In this document: positions 8,527 through 16,638 of the stretch, one piece after another
How positions within the stretch are numbered: the stretch's first letter is position 1
How the letters are laid out: each line of letters opens with the position of its first letter
From: [Enterobacter] lignolyticus SCF1
GTDB lineage: Bacteria; Pseudomonadota; Gammaproteobacteria; Enterobacterales; Enterobacteriaceae
DNA: 64,000 nt
Assembly (NCBI RefSeq): GCF_000164865.1
Contig: NC_014618.1
Location: 558,001 to 622,000, forward strand
Direction of reading: 5' to 3'
Made by a program: the position numbers and the translations under genes
The notes under the pieces: generated by a model
The model's database searches: none
Told to the model about the DNA's origin: nothing
Seen by the model: the letters and a program-made list of their open reading frames with translations, nothing else

Positions 8527-9051
8527 GTGTTGGATAAACTGCGTTCACGCCTGGTACAGCTGGGCCCGACTCTGATGAGCGTACCGGTAAAAATGACGCC
8601 GTTTGCGCTTAAACGTCAGGTGCTGGAACAGGTATTGAGCTGGCAATTTCGCCAGGCGCTGGCTGACGGGGAGCTGGATTTCCTTGAAGGCCGCTGGTTA
8701 AGCATCGAGGTGCGCGATATCGGGCTGCGGTGGTTCACCTCCGTTGACCACGACAAGCTGGTGGTCAGCCAGTCCGCAGAGGCCGACGTGAGCTTCAGCG
8801 CCGACGCCAGCGATCTGCTGATGATCGCGGCACGCAAACAGGATCCTGACACGCTCTTTTTCCAGCGCCGTTTAGTGATTGAAGGCGACACGGAACTGGG
8901 GCTGTATGTCAAAAACTTGATGGACGCCATTGAGCTTGAGCAGATGCCAAAAGCGCTTCGCGTGATGCTGCTACAGCTTGCGGACTTTGTGGAAGCGGGG
9001 ATGAAAACGCCTTCGCAAACCAGACACACATCGGTAGGTGAGCCATGCTGA
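8527..9051 (+). CDS. ubiT: UbiT, SCP2-domain lipid carrier for anaerobic ubiquinone synthesis
   Basis: A 174-residue protein with an SCP2 sterol-carrier-like domain (about residues 40-140, core WLSIEVRDIGLRWFTS and DVSFSADASDLLMIA). UbiT binds the hydrophobic ubiquinone intermediates and is needed with UbiU/UbiV for ubiquinone synthesis without oxygen. The start is GTG at 8527 behind GAGGGAG. It is divergent from ubiUV and overlaps yhbS by 7 bases, which suggests coupled translation. The length equals E. coli YhbT. Confidence 0.95.
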   Translation: MLDKLRSRLVQLGPTLMSVPVKMTPFALKRQVLEQVLSWQFRQALADGELDFLEGRWLSIEVRDIGLRWFTSVDHDKLVVSQSAEADVSFSADASDLLMIAARKQDPDTLFFQRRLVIEGDTELGLYVKNLMDAIELEQMPKALRVMLLQLADFVEAGMKTPSQTRHTSVGEPC

Positions 9052-9548
9052 TACGAGTGGAAATCGGGATTGACGCGCCGGGGATTGATTCCCTGCTGCG
9101 TCGCGCCTTTGGCGGCGACGCGGAGGCAAAGTTGGTGCATGATCTGCGGGAAGACGGCTTGATCACCCTCGGCCTGGTCGCCACCGACGACGAGGGCCAG
9201 GTGGTCGGCTACGTGGCTTTTAGCCCAGTGAGCGTGGAAGGCGAAGAGCTGCAGTGGGTCGGGCTTGCGCCGCTGGCGGTGGATGAAAACTATCGCGGGC
9301 AGGGCATTGGCCGCCAGCTGGTGTATGAGGGGCTGGATTCGCTCAATGAGTTCGGCTATGCCGCCGTGGTGACGCTCGGCGATCCGGCGCTGTACGGTCG
9401 TCTGGGCTTCGAGCAGGCATCACGTTTCGACCTTCGCTGCCGCTGGCCGGATACCGGAGACGCGTTTCAGGTGCACCGCCTGGCCGACGATGCGCTCAAC
9501 GGCGTTCACGGTCTGGTGGAATACTGCGATCATTTCAATCGTTTTTGA
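9045..9548 (+). CDS. yhbS: GNAT-family N-acetyltransferase YhbS
   Basis: A 167-residue GNAT acetyltransferase. The acetyl-CoA binding motif is ENYRGQGIGRQLV (about residues 81-93), preceded by the beta-4 strand WVGLAPLAV and followed by VVTLGDPALYGRLGF, typical of the YhbS subgroup. In E. coli it has been linked to sRNA-related metabolic regulation, but a substrate is not firmly known. It starts inside the end of ubiT (7-base overlap), so the two are co-translated. Its 3' end overlaps the convergent yhbQ by 14 bases. Confidence 0.93.
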   Translation: MLIRVEIGIDAPGIDSLLRRAFGGDAEAKLVHDLREDGLITLGLVATDDEGQVVGYVAFSPVSVEGEELQWVGLAPLAVDENYRGQGIGRQLVYEGLDSLNEFGYAAVVTLGDPALYGRLGFEQASRFDLRCRWPDTGDAFQVHRLADDALNGVHGLVEYCDHFNRF

Positions 9549-9819
9549 GCTGCGCCAGCAGCATCTCAAACGCGTCATCTCCGGCGACGAGGCGCTCTTT
9601 CTGGCGCTTCGTCAGCTGCTTAATGCGGTACTCGAGCCGCAACGCCAGCGAGCGCTCACCAACCTCCGCGGAAAAGGCCAGGCTGAGCTCGCCCTTGCCG
9701 CGCAGGGCTTTGGCGCCTTTCCCGCGCTGATGCTGCTCCACGCGGCGCGCGACATCCGTTGTAATGCCGGTATAGAGGCGATTATCCGCCGTGCGAATCA
9801 AATAGACGAACCAGCACAC
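9535..9819 (-). CDS. yhbQ: GIY-YIG domain protein YhbQ
   Basis: A 94-residue single-domain GIY-YIG nuclease-like protein. The motif is read as FVYLIRTADNRLYTGIT, followed by the Arg in DVARRVEQH and the conserved LRLEYRIKQLTKRQK helix with the metal-binding Glu. E. coli YhbQ is reported to have nuclease activity linked to DNA damage. It is slightly shorter than the E. coli protein at its variable C-terminus. It lies convergent to yhbS with overlapping ends and divergent from yhbP. Confidence 0.92.
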   Translation of the reverse strand: MCWFVYLIRTADNRLYTGITTDVARRVEQHQRGKGAKALRGKGELSLAFSAEVGERSLALRLEYRIKQLTKRQKERLVAGDDAFEMLLAQLKND

Positions 9820-9871
9820 GCTATAGCTCCTGTGTTAAGGTGACCGCACCATAGCACGCAGGAGAGGAAAA

Positions 9872-10300
9872 ATGGAATCACTGGCCGCCATCAGCCGTTG
9901 GCTGGAGAAGCAGCACGTTGTCAGCTGGAGCGTGGCGCAAAACGGCGAGCTGTGGGCCGCCTGCGCGTTTTATCTCTATGACCGCGAAAAGGTCGCTTTT
10001 TACCTCCTGACGGAAGAAACCACGCGCCATGCCAGGATGAGCGGCGCGCGCGCGCCGGTCGCAGGAACCGTCAGCGGCCAGCCGAAAAGCGTGGCGCTGA
10101 TTCGCGGGGTGCAGTTTCGCGGCGAGATCCGCCTGCTTGACGGTAAAGAAAGCGAAAGGATGCGCGCGCGCTACAACCGGCGTTTTCCCGTCGCCAGAAT
10201 ACACCTGGCTCCCGTGTGGGAAATTCGTCTTGATGAACTAAAATTTACAGATAACACGCTGGGTTTTGGCAAAAAGATCCATTGGCTACGCCAGGAGTAA
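9872..10300 (+). CDS. yhbP: UPF0306 family protein YhbP
   Basis: A 142-residue protein of the UPF0306 family with a flavin-reductase/pyridoxamine-phosphate-oxidase-like split barrel. Seen: HVVSWSVAQNGELWAACAFY near the N-terminus and TRHARMSGARAPVAGTVSGQ in the middle, typical of FMN-binding barrels. Function is unknown in any species as far as I know. AGGAGAGG precedes the ATG. It is followed after 3 bases by yraR, so the two are probably co-transcribed. In E. coli yhbO sits between them; it is missing here. Confidence 0.9.
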   Translation: MESLAAISRWLEKQHVVSWSVAQNGELWAACAFYLYDREKVAFYLLTEETTRHARMSGARAPVAGTVSGQPKSVALIRGVQFRGEIRLLDGKESERMRARYNRRFPVARIHLAPVWEIRLDELKFTDNTLGFGKKIHWLRQE

Positions 10301-10303
10301 ACC

Positions 10304-10957
10304 ATGGCAAACGTACTGATTACCGGAGCGACGGGGCTGGTTGGTGGTCATTTACTGCGTTTACTGCTGCGAGAGCCTGGCATTACCTCGATAACGGCGG
10401 CAACCCGTCGCCCGCTGTCGCCGATGCCCGGCGTCACCAATCCCCATAATCCGCAGCTCCTGAAGGCGCTGGCGCAGGTTCAGGGGCCAATTGATATTGT
10501 GTTCTGCTGTCTGGGCACGACCCGACGGGATGCGGGCAGTAAAGCCGCGTTTATTCATGCGGACTACACGCTGGTCGTGGAGACTGCGCTGGCCGGGCAG
10601 CGCCTGGGCGCCACCCAGATGCTGGTGGTGAGCGCCATGGGCGCCAACGCCCGTTCGCCGTTTTTCTACAACAGGGTGAAAGGGGAAATGGAGGGCGCGC
10701 TTATCGCGCAGCGCTGGCCGAGGCTGACCATTGCCCGACCGTCGATGCTGTTGGGCGAGCGAAAGGCGCACCGGCTTAACGAGTCGCTGCTGGCGCCGCT
10801 GTTCCGGCTGCTGCCGGGGAACTGGAAGTCGATTGAAGCAAAGGATGTGGCGCGGGCGCTGCTGGCGCAGGCGCTATCGCCGGGAGAGGACGGTGTGGCT
10901 ATCCTTTCCTCGGCCCGGCTTCGCCAGATGGCGGCCCGGCAGCGTACCGCCGGGTAG
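10304..10957 (+). CDS. yraR: YraR, NAD(P)-binding epimerase/oxidoreductase-like protein
   Basis: A 217-residue short-chain Rossmann protein with the dinucleotide motif GATGLVGG (residues 7-14), VFCCLGTTRR near 66, and the YNRVKGEME segment (near residue 124) carrying the Tyr-x-x-x-Lys catalytic pair. It is related to the Htatip2/oxidoreductase-like group; no substrate is known. The C-terminus is about six residues longer than in E. coli. It is probably co-transcribed with yhbP and converges on dolP with only 6 bases between the stops. Confidence 0.92.
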   Translation: MANVLITGATGLVGGHLLRLLLREPGITSITAATRRPLSPMPGVTNPHNPQLLKALAQVQGPIDIVFCCLGTTRRDAGSKAAFIHADYTLVVETALAGQRLGATQMLVVSAMGANARSPFFYNRVKGEMEGALIAQRWPRLTIARPSMLLGERKAHRLNESLLAPLFRLLPGNWKSIEAKDVARALLAQALSPGEDGVAILSSARLRQMAARQRTAG

Positions 10958-10963
10958 CTATCG

Positions 10964-11539
10964 CTAGTTGATATAGGTAAATGCGGTGGTGACGTGCTTC
11001 ACGCCGCTCACCCGGCTGGTGATATCCGCCGCCGCTTTCCCTTCACGGTTTGTCACCAGACCCATCAGGAACACTTCGCCATTTTCCGTGGTGATCTTCA
11101 CGTTAGAGGCTTTTACCTGATCGGTGCTGAACAGCTGTGAACGCACTTTGGTAGTTATCCAGGTATCGGATGAAGCGGTGCCCAGGCCGATCGGCTGACC
11201 CTGGCGGATCTCGTTAAACACCTCGGTCGTCCCCTCCACGCCCATTGCAATCTGCTTGGCGCGAGAAGTGAGGTCCGCAGACGGCGACTGGCCGGTCAGC
11301 AGCACTTTGCCCTGATACGCCATTACGTTAATGCGCGCTTCTTTTTTGATCTGCTCATCTTTCTGCAGGGTATTGTTCACGCGCAGCTCAAGCGTACTGT
11401 CGTCCACCTGGGTCCCCACGGAGCGTGGGTCGGTTGCCGCTTTGGTGCCAACCGCTGCGGTACCGACGACCGCCGCCGCGACACATCCCTGCAGCAGCAG
11501 AGCGGAAGTAAGGATTGCGAGGGGCGTTAATGCCTTCAT
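10964..11539 (-). CDS. dolP: DolP outer-membrane lipoprotein with two BON domains
   Basis: A 191-residue lipoprotein. The lipobox LLQGC places the lipidated cysteine at residue 19, and the residues after it do not carry an inner-membrane retention Asp at +2. Two BON domains follow (about residues 46-115 and 124-190; INVMAYQGKVLLTGQ and VKITTENGEVFLMGL are their conserved cores). DolP (YraP) supports outer-membrane integrity, the BAM complex and septal peptidoglycan amidase control. It lies 9 bases downstream of diaA, and diaA-dolP is the usual cluster; in E. coli dolP is under sigma E. Confidence 0.96.
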   Translation of the reverse strand: MKALTPLAILTSALLLQGCVAAAVVGTAAVGTKAATDPRSVGTQVDDSTLELRVNNTLQKDEQIKKEARINVMAYQGKVLLTGQSPSADLTSRAKQIAMGVEGTTEVFNEIRQGQPIGLGTASSDTWITTKVRSQLFSTDQVKASNVKITTENGEVFLMGLVTNREGKAAADITSRVSGVKHVTTAFTYIN

Positions 11540-11548
11540 AGGTACTCC

Positions 11549-12139
11549 TTAATCGTCCTGGTGTGGGAAAAGGGTGTTATCAATCAGATCGCACAGACAG
11601 TTCACCGTCAGCATATGCATTTCCTGAATACGCGCGCTGCGGTGAGACGGAATGCGAATTTCCACATCCTGCTGGCCCAGCAGGCCCGCCAGCTCACCGC
11701 CGTCGTACCCGGTCAGCGCGACGATGGTCATATCGCGGGTGACCGCCGCTTCTACCGCCTTCACGATATCGCGGCTGTTGCCGCGGGTCGAAATCGCCAG
11801 CAGCACGTCGCCGGCATGACCGAGCGCGCGCACCTGCTTGGCGTACACTTCATCATGAAGCCGGTCGTTGGCGATGGCGGTCAGTACTACATTATCGGTA
11901 TTCAACGCAATGGCGGGTAAACCGGGGCGCTCTGTCTCGAAACGGTTGATCATGCAGGCAGCAAAATGCTGTGCGTTGGCGGCGGAGGTGCCATTGCCAC
12001 AACAGAGGATTTTGTTGCCGTTAAGTAAGGATTGCACCAGCGTCATGGCCGCCCGGGAAATAGCGTCCGGGAGTGCTTCCGCTGCTGCGATTTGGGTTTG
12101 GATGCTTTCCGTAAAGCAGGCTTTAATTCTGTCGAGCAC
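11549..12139 (-). CDS. diaA: DiaA, DnaA initiator-associating protein
   Basis: A 196-residue SIS-domain protein. The phosphosugar-binding-like loop CCGNGTSAANAQHFAA lies near residue 44-60, and STRGNSRDIVKAVEAA near 119. DiaA forms a tetramer that binds several DnaA molecules and promotes timely initiation at oriC. It is related to GmhA but has the length and C-terminal HMLTVNCLCDLID of DiaA. It sits between yraN and dolP in the same order as in E. coli. Confidence 0.96.
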   Translation of the reverse strand: MLDRIKACFTESIQTQIAAAEALPDAISRAAMTLVQSLLNGNKILCCGNGTSAANAQHFAACMINRFETERPGLPAIALNTDNVVLTAIANDRLHDEVYAKQVRALGHAGDVLLAISTRGNSRDIVKAVEAAVTRDMTIVALTGYDGGELAGLLGQQDVEIRIPSHRSARIQEMHMLTVNCLCDLIDNTLFPHQDD

Positions 12140-12165
12140 GATTTCCCTTAAATTATCTGGTCAGG

Positions 12166-12555
12166 CTATTCGCCAAAGGCGTTTTTGAACCATTCGATTC
12201 GACCGCCGGTGAAGGCTATCACATCGAACCGGCAATCCACAGTCTCAAAACTCCCATTGTGGCGGGCGAGCCACAGACGGGCGGTATGTAATAGTTTTAT
12301 CTGTTTGCTGCGGGTCACGCTTGCCGCTGCGCCACCATAACATGCGGACGCCCGATAGCGCACTTCGACAAACACGGTGACCGCACCGTCTTGCATGATG
12401 AGGTCGATTTCGCCGCCGCGGGCGCGTACGTTGGCGGCGATAAAGCGCAAACCGTTATGCTCCAGCCAGCGACGCGCCTGCTGTTCCCACGCGTCGCCGG
12501 TCTGTTTAGGGCTTAACTGGCCGGGACGATTTGCCCCTGCTGGTATTTGAGCCAT
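12166..12555 (-). CDS. yraN: YraN, UPF0102 nuclease-like protein
   Basis: A 129-residue member of UPF0102 with an endonuclease-like fold: GGEIDLIMQDG (residues about 47-57) and VFVEVRYR (about 62-69) reproduce a PD-(D/E)xK-type core. Function is unproven. The start at 12555 is chosen from AGGAAG just upstream and similarity to E. coli; an ATG at 12579 would add eight residues. The gene begins inside the 3' end of lpoA (43-base overlap in a different frame), so the two are expected to be co-transcribed. Confidence 0.9.
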   Translation of the reverse strand: MAQIPAGANRPGQLSPKQTGDAWEQQARRWLEHNGLRFIAANVRARGGEIDLIMQDGAVTVFVEVRYRASACYGGAAASVTRSKQIKLLHTARLWLARHNGSFETVDCRFDVIAFTGGRIEWFKNAFGE

Positions 12556-14654
12556 GACAACTTCCTGTTGATCACACAATCCTGATTAGCGGTTAGATCG
12601 CCCGTGTTGCCATTAAGTTCAAATCCAGGTACCTGACGCATCTGCGAGAAGTGGTTTGCCAGCGCCCAGGCATCGACGCCCATAGCGTACAGGCGAGCCA
12701 GCGAGTAGTCATTATGCACGGCGCTCAGCGCCTGCTGCATCAGCGCCGGGTTGCTGCCAGCCAGCATTGGGATTTCGCTATACTGCAGGCCGTCCATTTC
12801 CAGACGGAAATCCGGGCCTGCGGTTCCCTGCGCGCTACGGGAGCTGGCGTACAGCGTGACGCCTCCGTCCTGGCTGCCGTTACGCATGGCGATCATCGGC
12901 TTGATATAGGCAATCTCTTCCGGCGTCGCCACAATGTAGGCGGCGTCGACTTTACCGCCGCCGGTAATCTGCGCATCGCTCGGCGGCGCCGGGATGTTCA
13001 GACCGCCGATGGTTACGCCCTGCTGCTGCGGCAGGCTGGCGCCGATCGGGCTGCCGCTCAGCGCAATGCCCGCACCGCCGTTGACGCCCATTTTCAGCTC
13101 GGACGTGGAGCCAAATTTTTGCTGCAGCACAATGCCGCCGCCGAGTTTCTGCCACTCCTGGGCAAACGCCGTAGCCACGCGATCGCCGAGCGCGCTGCGC
13201 GGGAGCAGCAGCAGCGGGGCCTGTTTGCCCTGGTCGTGGATATGGCGCGCCGCATCGCGGGCCTCGTCTTCCGGCGAGAGGGCGAAGTAGCAGATATTTG
13301 CGCGGTTTTCGACGTTTTCCGGCTGGTTAAGCGCCAGCACGTTCAGGCTGGTATTGCTTTTCGCCAGCTCATCGACGTTATTTTTCAGCAGCGGGCCGAC
13401 CACGATCGACGCGCCGTCCTGCTGCGCCTGGGCGAGAAGCTGGTTCAACGGGGCGGTCGTGGTATCGTAAATCTTCAGTTCGGCCGCCGGGTTAGCGGCC
13501 GCAGCGGCGACCGCCTGCGGGGCGGCAGGCGACGCTGGCTGCGCAGCCGTCGGTGCGGCTGGGGTCGCGGCGGCGGGCTGTACGGCGTTTGGCGCCTGCA
13601 CGGGCTGCGCCTGGGTTCCCTGCGGCGCCTGTACCGGCTGAGCCTGCGTAACGGCAACGGCCGGCGCGGATGCGGCCGGCTGCCCGCCGGTCAGATCGCT
13701 GACTTCAGCCTGCGCCGGGCTGACGACGTTGCTGTTCGCCGCCTGCGCGACCTGCTGAGGGACCGCGCTGCCGCTGACCGGGCTGGCGCCGCCGTTTTTC
13801 GCGGCTTCAAAACCCTGCTGGATAGTGCGGCCGAATACCGCCGCCTGGCCGTTTAACGGCAGCAGCAGGGCGATTTTCGAGGTCGACGCCGGTTTGAAAT
13901 TCTGGACGTTGGTCAGCTGCGTCGGCAGCATTTTCGCGCCCGGGTTCTGCGGATAGCGCGTCTGCCAGTCCTTAATGGCGGCTTTCATCATATCCGGATC
14001 GTTGCGGTTATCGAACCATACGCGCTGGAGATCCAGCCAGCCCTGCAGCACGTTTTCATCGGCATTGATCACCAGCGCGCCCGCCTGCTCTTTACTCATG
14101 GACGACAGCGCCTGCCAGGTGGCGTCGATGTTTTTCTGCTTCTCCTGCGGCGAAGCCAGCAGCGGCTCTTGCGCTATCAGCGCGCGCAGCAGCGGCAGGG
14201 ACGGTTTTCCCTGCTCAGAGGCTATCGTATCCTGCCAGAAACGCGCCTGCTGGTTAGCGCTCAGCGACGCGGGCGTGATTTTCGCCAGCAATGCCTGCGC
14301 GCCGGCGAAATCTTTCTGGCTCAGCTTGATTTCGACCGCCAGCAGAGACTGCTCCTGACGCTGTGCGTCATTCAGATTCTGCGGCAGCTGGCCGAACAGC
14401 TCCATCGCCTGCTGATTTTTGCCCTCTTTCAGCAGTGCACGAATGGCGAGTAATTGCCAGTTGGTCTTGCTATCATCTGAGCTTTGCTGCATCTGCTGCA
14501 GGTAATAACCTGAATCAGCCTGCGCGCTGCCCTCAAAATGGGCGGTGCTTTGATCGGCGCTCTTCTGAGTGCCACAGCCGGCGAAAAGAAACGCTGCCAG
14601 CACGACGGGCAAGCAGCGCGCGGCTTTAGAACGACGAAATGTTGACGGTACCAT
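12513..14654 (-). CDS. lpoA: LpoA, outer-membrane lipoprotein activator of PBP1a
   Basis: A 713-residue lipoprotein with lipobox LFAGC (Cys27). The N-terminal TPR-like helical domain runs to about residue 250, and the C-terminal periplasmic-binding-protein-like domain begins near IALLLPLNGQAAVFG. LpoA reaches through the peptidoglycan to activate the synthase PBP1a. It is about 35 residues longer than in E. coli; the extra length is a low-complexity Ala/Pro/Gln/Val insertion at roughly residues 285-395 within the C-domain, containing two copies of TQAQPVQAP. It is divergent from rsmI and overlaps yraN downstream. Confidence 0.96.
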   Translation of the reverse strand: MVPSTFRRSKAARCLPVVLAAFLFAGCGTQKSADQSTAHFEGSAQADSGYYLQQMQQSSDDSKTNWQLLAIRALLKEGKNQQAMELFGQLPQNLNDAQRQEQSLLAVEIKLSQKDFAGAQALLAKITPASLSANQQARFWQDTIASEQGKPSLPLLRALIAQEPLLASPQEKQKNIDATWQALSSMSKEQAGALVINADENVLQGWLDLQRVWFDNRNDPDMMKAAIKDWQTRYPQNPGAKMLPTQLTNVQNFKPASTSKIALLLPLNGQAAVFGRTIQQGFEAAKNGGASPVSGSAVPQQVAQAANSNVVSPAQAEVSDLTGGQPAASAPAVAVTQAQPVQAPQGTQAQPVQAPNAVQPAAATPAAPTAAQPASPAAPQAVAAAAANPAAELKIYDTTTAPLNQLLAQAQQDGASIVVGPLLKNNVDELAKSNTSLNVLALNQPENVENRANICYFALSPEDEARDAARHIHDQGKQAPLLLLPRSALGDRVATAFAQEWQKLGGGIVLQQKFGSTSELKMGVNGGAGIALSGSPIGASLPQQQGVTIGGLNIPAPPSDAQITGGGKVDAAYIVATPEEIAYIKPMIAMRNGSQDGGVTLYASSRSAQGTAGPDFRLEMDGLQYSEIPMLAGSNPALMQQALSAVHNDYSLARLYAMGVDAWALANHFSQMRQVPGFELNGNTGDLTANQDCVINRKLSWLKYQQGQIVPAS

Positions 14655-14716
14655 ACGTATCCAGTGATATTTTTTAGCTCAATGCTCAATATTAAATCGG
14701 CAATACGGACTAAACA

Positions 14717-15580
14717 ATGAAACAACGCGAATCTGCGGACAATTCTCAAGGGCAGCTTTATATTGTGCCTACGCCCATCGGCAATTTGGCTGACATTACC
14801 CATCGCGCGCTTGAGGTGCTGCAAGCTGTTGATCTCATTGCTGCTGAAGACACCCGCCATACCGGTTTACTGCTGCAACATTTCGCGATTAATGCCCGTT
14901 TATTTGCGCTGCACGACCATAACGAGCAGCAAAAGGCTGAAACACTTCTGGCGAAGCTTCAGGAAGGGCAAAACATTGCGCTGGTGTCCGACGCCGGAAC
15001 GCCGCTGATTAACGACCCGGGCTACCATCTGGTGCGCACCTGCCGCGAGGCCGGTATTCGCGTGGTGCCGCTGCCGGGGCCATGCGCGGCGATAGCGGCG
15101 CTGAGCGCGGCCGGGTTGCCGTCCGATCGTTTTTGTTATGAAGGCTTTTTACCAGCGAAATCCAAGGGGCGCCGCGACACGCTGCGCGCGCTGGAAAACG
15201 AGCCTCGTACGCTGATTTTCTATGAGTCCACGCACCGGTTGCTGGAGAGCCTGGACGATATCGCGGCCGTGCTGGGCGCATCCCGCTATGTGGTGCTGGC
15301 TCGCGAGCTGACAAAGACCTGGGAGTCGATTAACGGCGCGCCGGTGGGCGAACTGCTGGCGTGGGTGAAAGAGGATGAAAACCGACGCAAAGGCGAGATG
15401 GTGCTGATCGTCGAAGGTCACAAGGCGCAGGAAGAGGAGCTGCCCGCCGAGGCGCTGCGTACGCTGGCGCTGCTGCAGGCGGAGCTGCCGCTGAAAAAAG
15501 CCGCCGCGCTGGCCGCCGAAATCCACGGCGTGAAGAAAAACGCGCTGTATAAGCACGCGCTGGCGCAGCAGGAAGCGTAA
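14717..15580 (+). CDS. rsmI: RsmI, 16S rRNA C1402 2'-O-ribose methyltransferase
   Basis: A 287-residue SAM-dependent methyltransferase of the tetrapyrrole-methylase fold. Motifs: YIVPTPIGNLADIT at residues 15-28, AAEDTRHTG near 48, SDAGTPLINDPG near 94, and PLPGPCA near 119. It modifies C1402 in the decoding centre. The length equals the E. coli protein. It is divergent from lpoA. The next gene, a Fic protein, begins 3 bases after the stop, so transcription probably continues into it. Confidence 0.97.
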   Translation: MKQRESADNSQGQLYIVPTPIGNLADITHRALEVLQAVDLIAAEDTRHTGLLLQHFAINARLFALHDHNEQQKAETLLAKLQEGQNIALVSDAGTPLINDPGYHLVRTCREAGIRVVPLPGPCAAIAALSAAGLPSDRFCYEGFLPAKSKGRRDTLRALENEPRTLIFYESTHRLLESLDDIAAVLGASRYVVLARELTKTWESINGAPVGELLAWVKEDENRRKGEMVLIVEGHKAQEEELPAEALRTLALLQAELPLKKAAALAAEIHGVKKNALYKHALAQQEA

Positions 15581-15583
15581 TTC

Positions 15584-16600
15584 ATGAGCCGCTACCAGCC
15601 GCCGTTCGCTATTACCTCTTCAATACTCAACAATGTTGTTGAAATCGGTGAATTGCTTGGGCACTGGGCGGCTCAGTCAGGTCGCACGTCTCCGCTTTTG
15701 CGCAAAGAAAACAGGATCAGAACCATTCAGGCTTCGCTGGCGATTGAACACAATAGTCTGTCGACAGAACAGGTTACGGCGTTGATGGAAGGTAAGCGTG
15801 TGCTGGCGCCAGCAAAGGATATTCAGGAAGTTCGTAACGCGATTGACGCCTATGAGCAAATGCCTGGCTGGAAAAGTCATCGCCTTCAGGACCTGTTAAC
15901 CGCACATCGAACGCTGATGATTGGGTTAGTCGATAATCCTGGCGTTTTGCGCAGCGCCGATGTTGGTATTTATCGTGGTAATAAGGTGGTCCATATGGCG
16001 CCACCAGCGTCACAGGTTCCCCGGCTTATTGCCGACCTGCTGACGTGGAGTCAGCAGACCGATCTTCACCCGCTGGTTGTGAGTTCGGTGTTCCACTATG
16101 AATTTGAATTTATCCATCCTTTTACTGACGGTAATGGCCGCATGGGACGCCTCTGGCAGACGCTGTTGCTGAGTGAGTGGCGTCCGGAAATGGCATGGCT
16201 TCCTGTCGAAACCCTTATTCATCACCAGCAGGGGCAGTACTATCGGGTGTTAGGGGAGTGCGATAAAAAAAGTGACTGCACAGCGTTTGTCGAATTCATG
16301 TTAAGCAACCTCGCCGCCGCCCTGATGGAAGGGGTACATCAGACCTCAATATTGTCGGAAGAAATGTCGGAGGAAATGTCGGAGAAAACCGCAGATTCTC
16401 TTTCATCACAAGAGCAGCTGGTTTTGTTGATACTGGCCGTACAGCCGCGTCTTTCCGCCCTCGCGCTGTCGCGCATGCTGAATGTTTCTTCTCGCACCGC
16501 TGAGCGCTATCTGAAATCATTACAGCAGAAAAATAAGCTGCGGCGGATTGGCGCGACGAAAGGCGGATACTGGCAGGTTTCCCCGACGTCAGAGAGATAA
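15584..16600 (+). CDS. Fic-domain AMPylase-like protein with C-terminal winged helix
   Basis: A 338-residue Fic protein. The complete active-site motif HPFTDGNGRMGR is at residues 178-189, with the nucleotide-transferring His178. A class II inhibitory-helix motif SLAIEHN (51-57; family pattern S/T-x-x-x-E-G/N-N) precedes the core, so its AMP-transfer activity is probably self-restrained by Glu55. The C-terminal 60 residues look like a winged helix-turn-helix (LALSRMLNVSSRTAERYLK). Between them is a short repeat, EEMSEEMSEK. AGGAAG inside the rsmI end serves its start, so it is probably co-transcribed with rsmI. Target unknown. Confidence 0.9.
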   Translation: MSRYQPPFAITSSILNNVVEIGELLGHWAAQSGRTSPLLRKENRIRTIQASLAIEHNSLSTEQVTALMEGKRVLAPAKDIQEVRNAIDAYEQMPGWKSHRLQDLLTAHRTLMIGLVDNPGVLRSADVGIYRGNKVVHMAPPASQVPRLIADLLTWSQQTDLHPLVVSSVFHYEFEFIHPFTDGNGRMGRLWQTLLLSEWRPEMAWLPVETLIHHQQGQYYRVLGECDKKSDCTAFVEFMLSNLAAALMEGVHQTSILSEEMSEEMSEKTADSLSSQEQLVLLILAVQPRLSALALSRMLNVSSRTAERYLKSLQQKNKLRRIGATKGGYWQVSPTSER

Positions 16601-16608
16601 CAGGTGAA

Positions 16609-16632
16609 AAAGGACACCTCAGGGTGTCCTTT
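16609..16632. terminator. Bidirectional terminator between fic and the MalY-like gene
   Basis: AAAGGACACC pairs with GGTGTCCTTT around a 4-base loop. A and T runs flank it, so it can work on either strand. It lies 8 bases after the Fic stop and 6 bases from the stop of the minus-strand aminotransferase gene. Confidence 0.75.
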
Positions 16633-16638
16633 CTGCTC

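Noticed and set aside
12651..13856. 401-codon plus-strand frame opposite lpoA
   Set aside because: Shadow of lpoA, including its Ala/Pro-rich insertion; no start signals or known domain.
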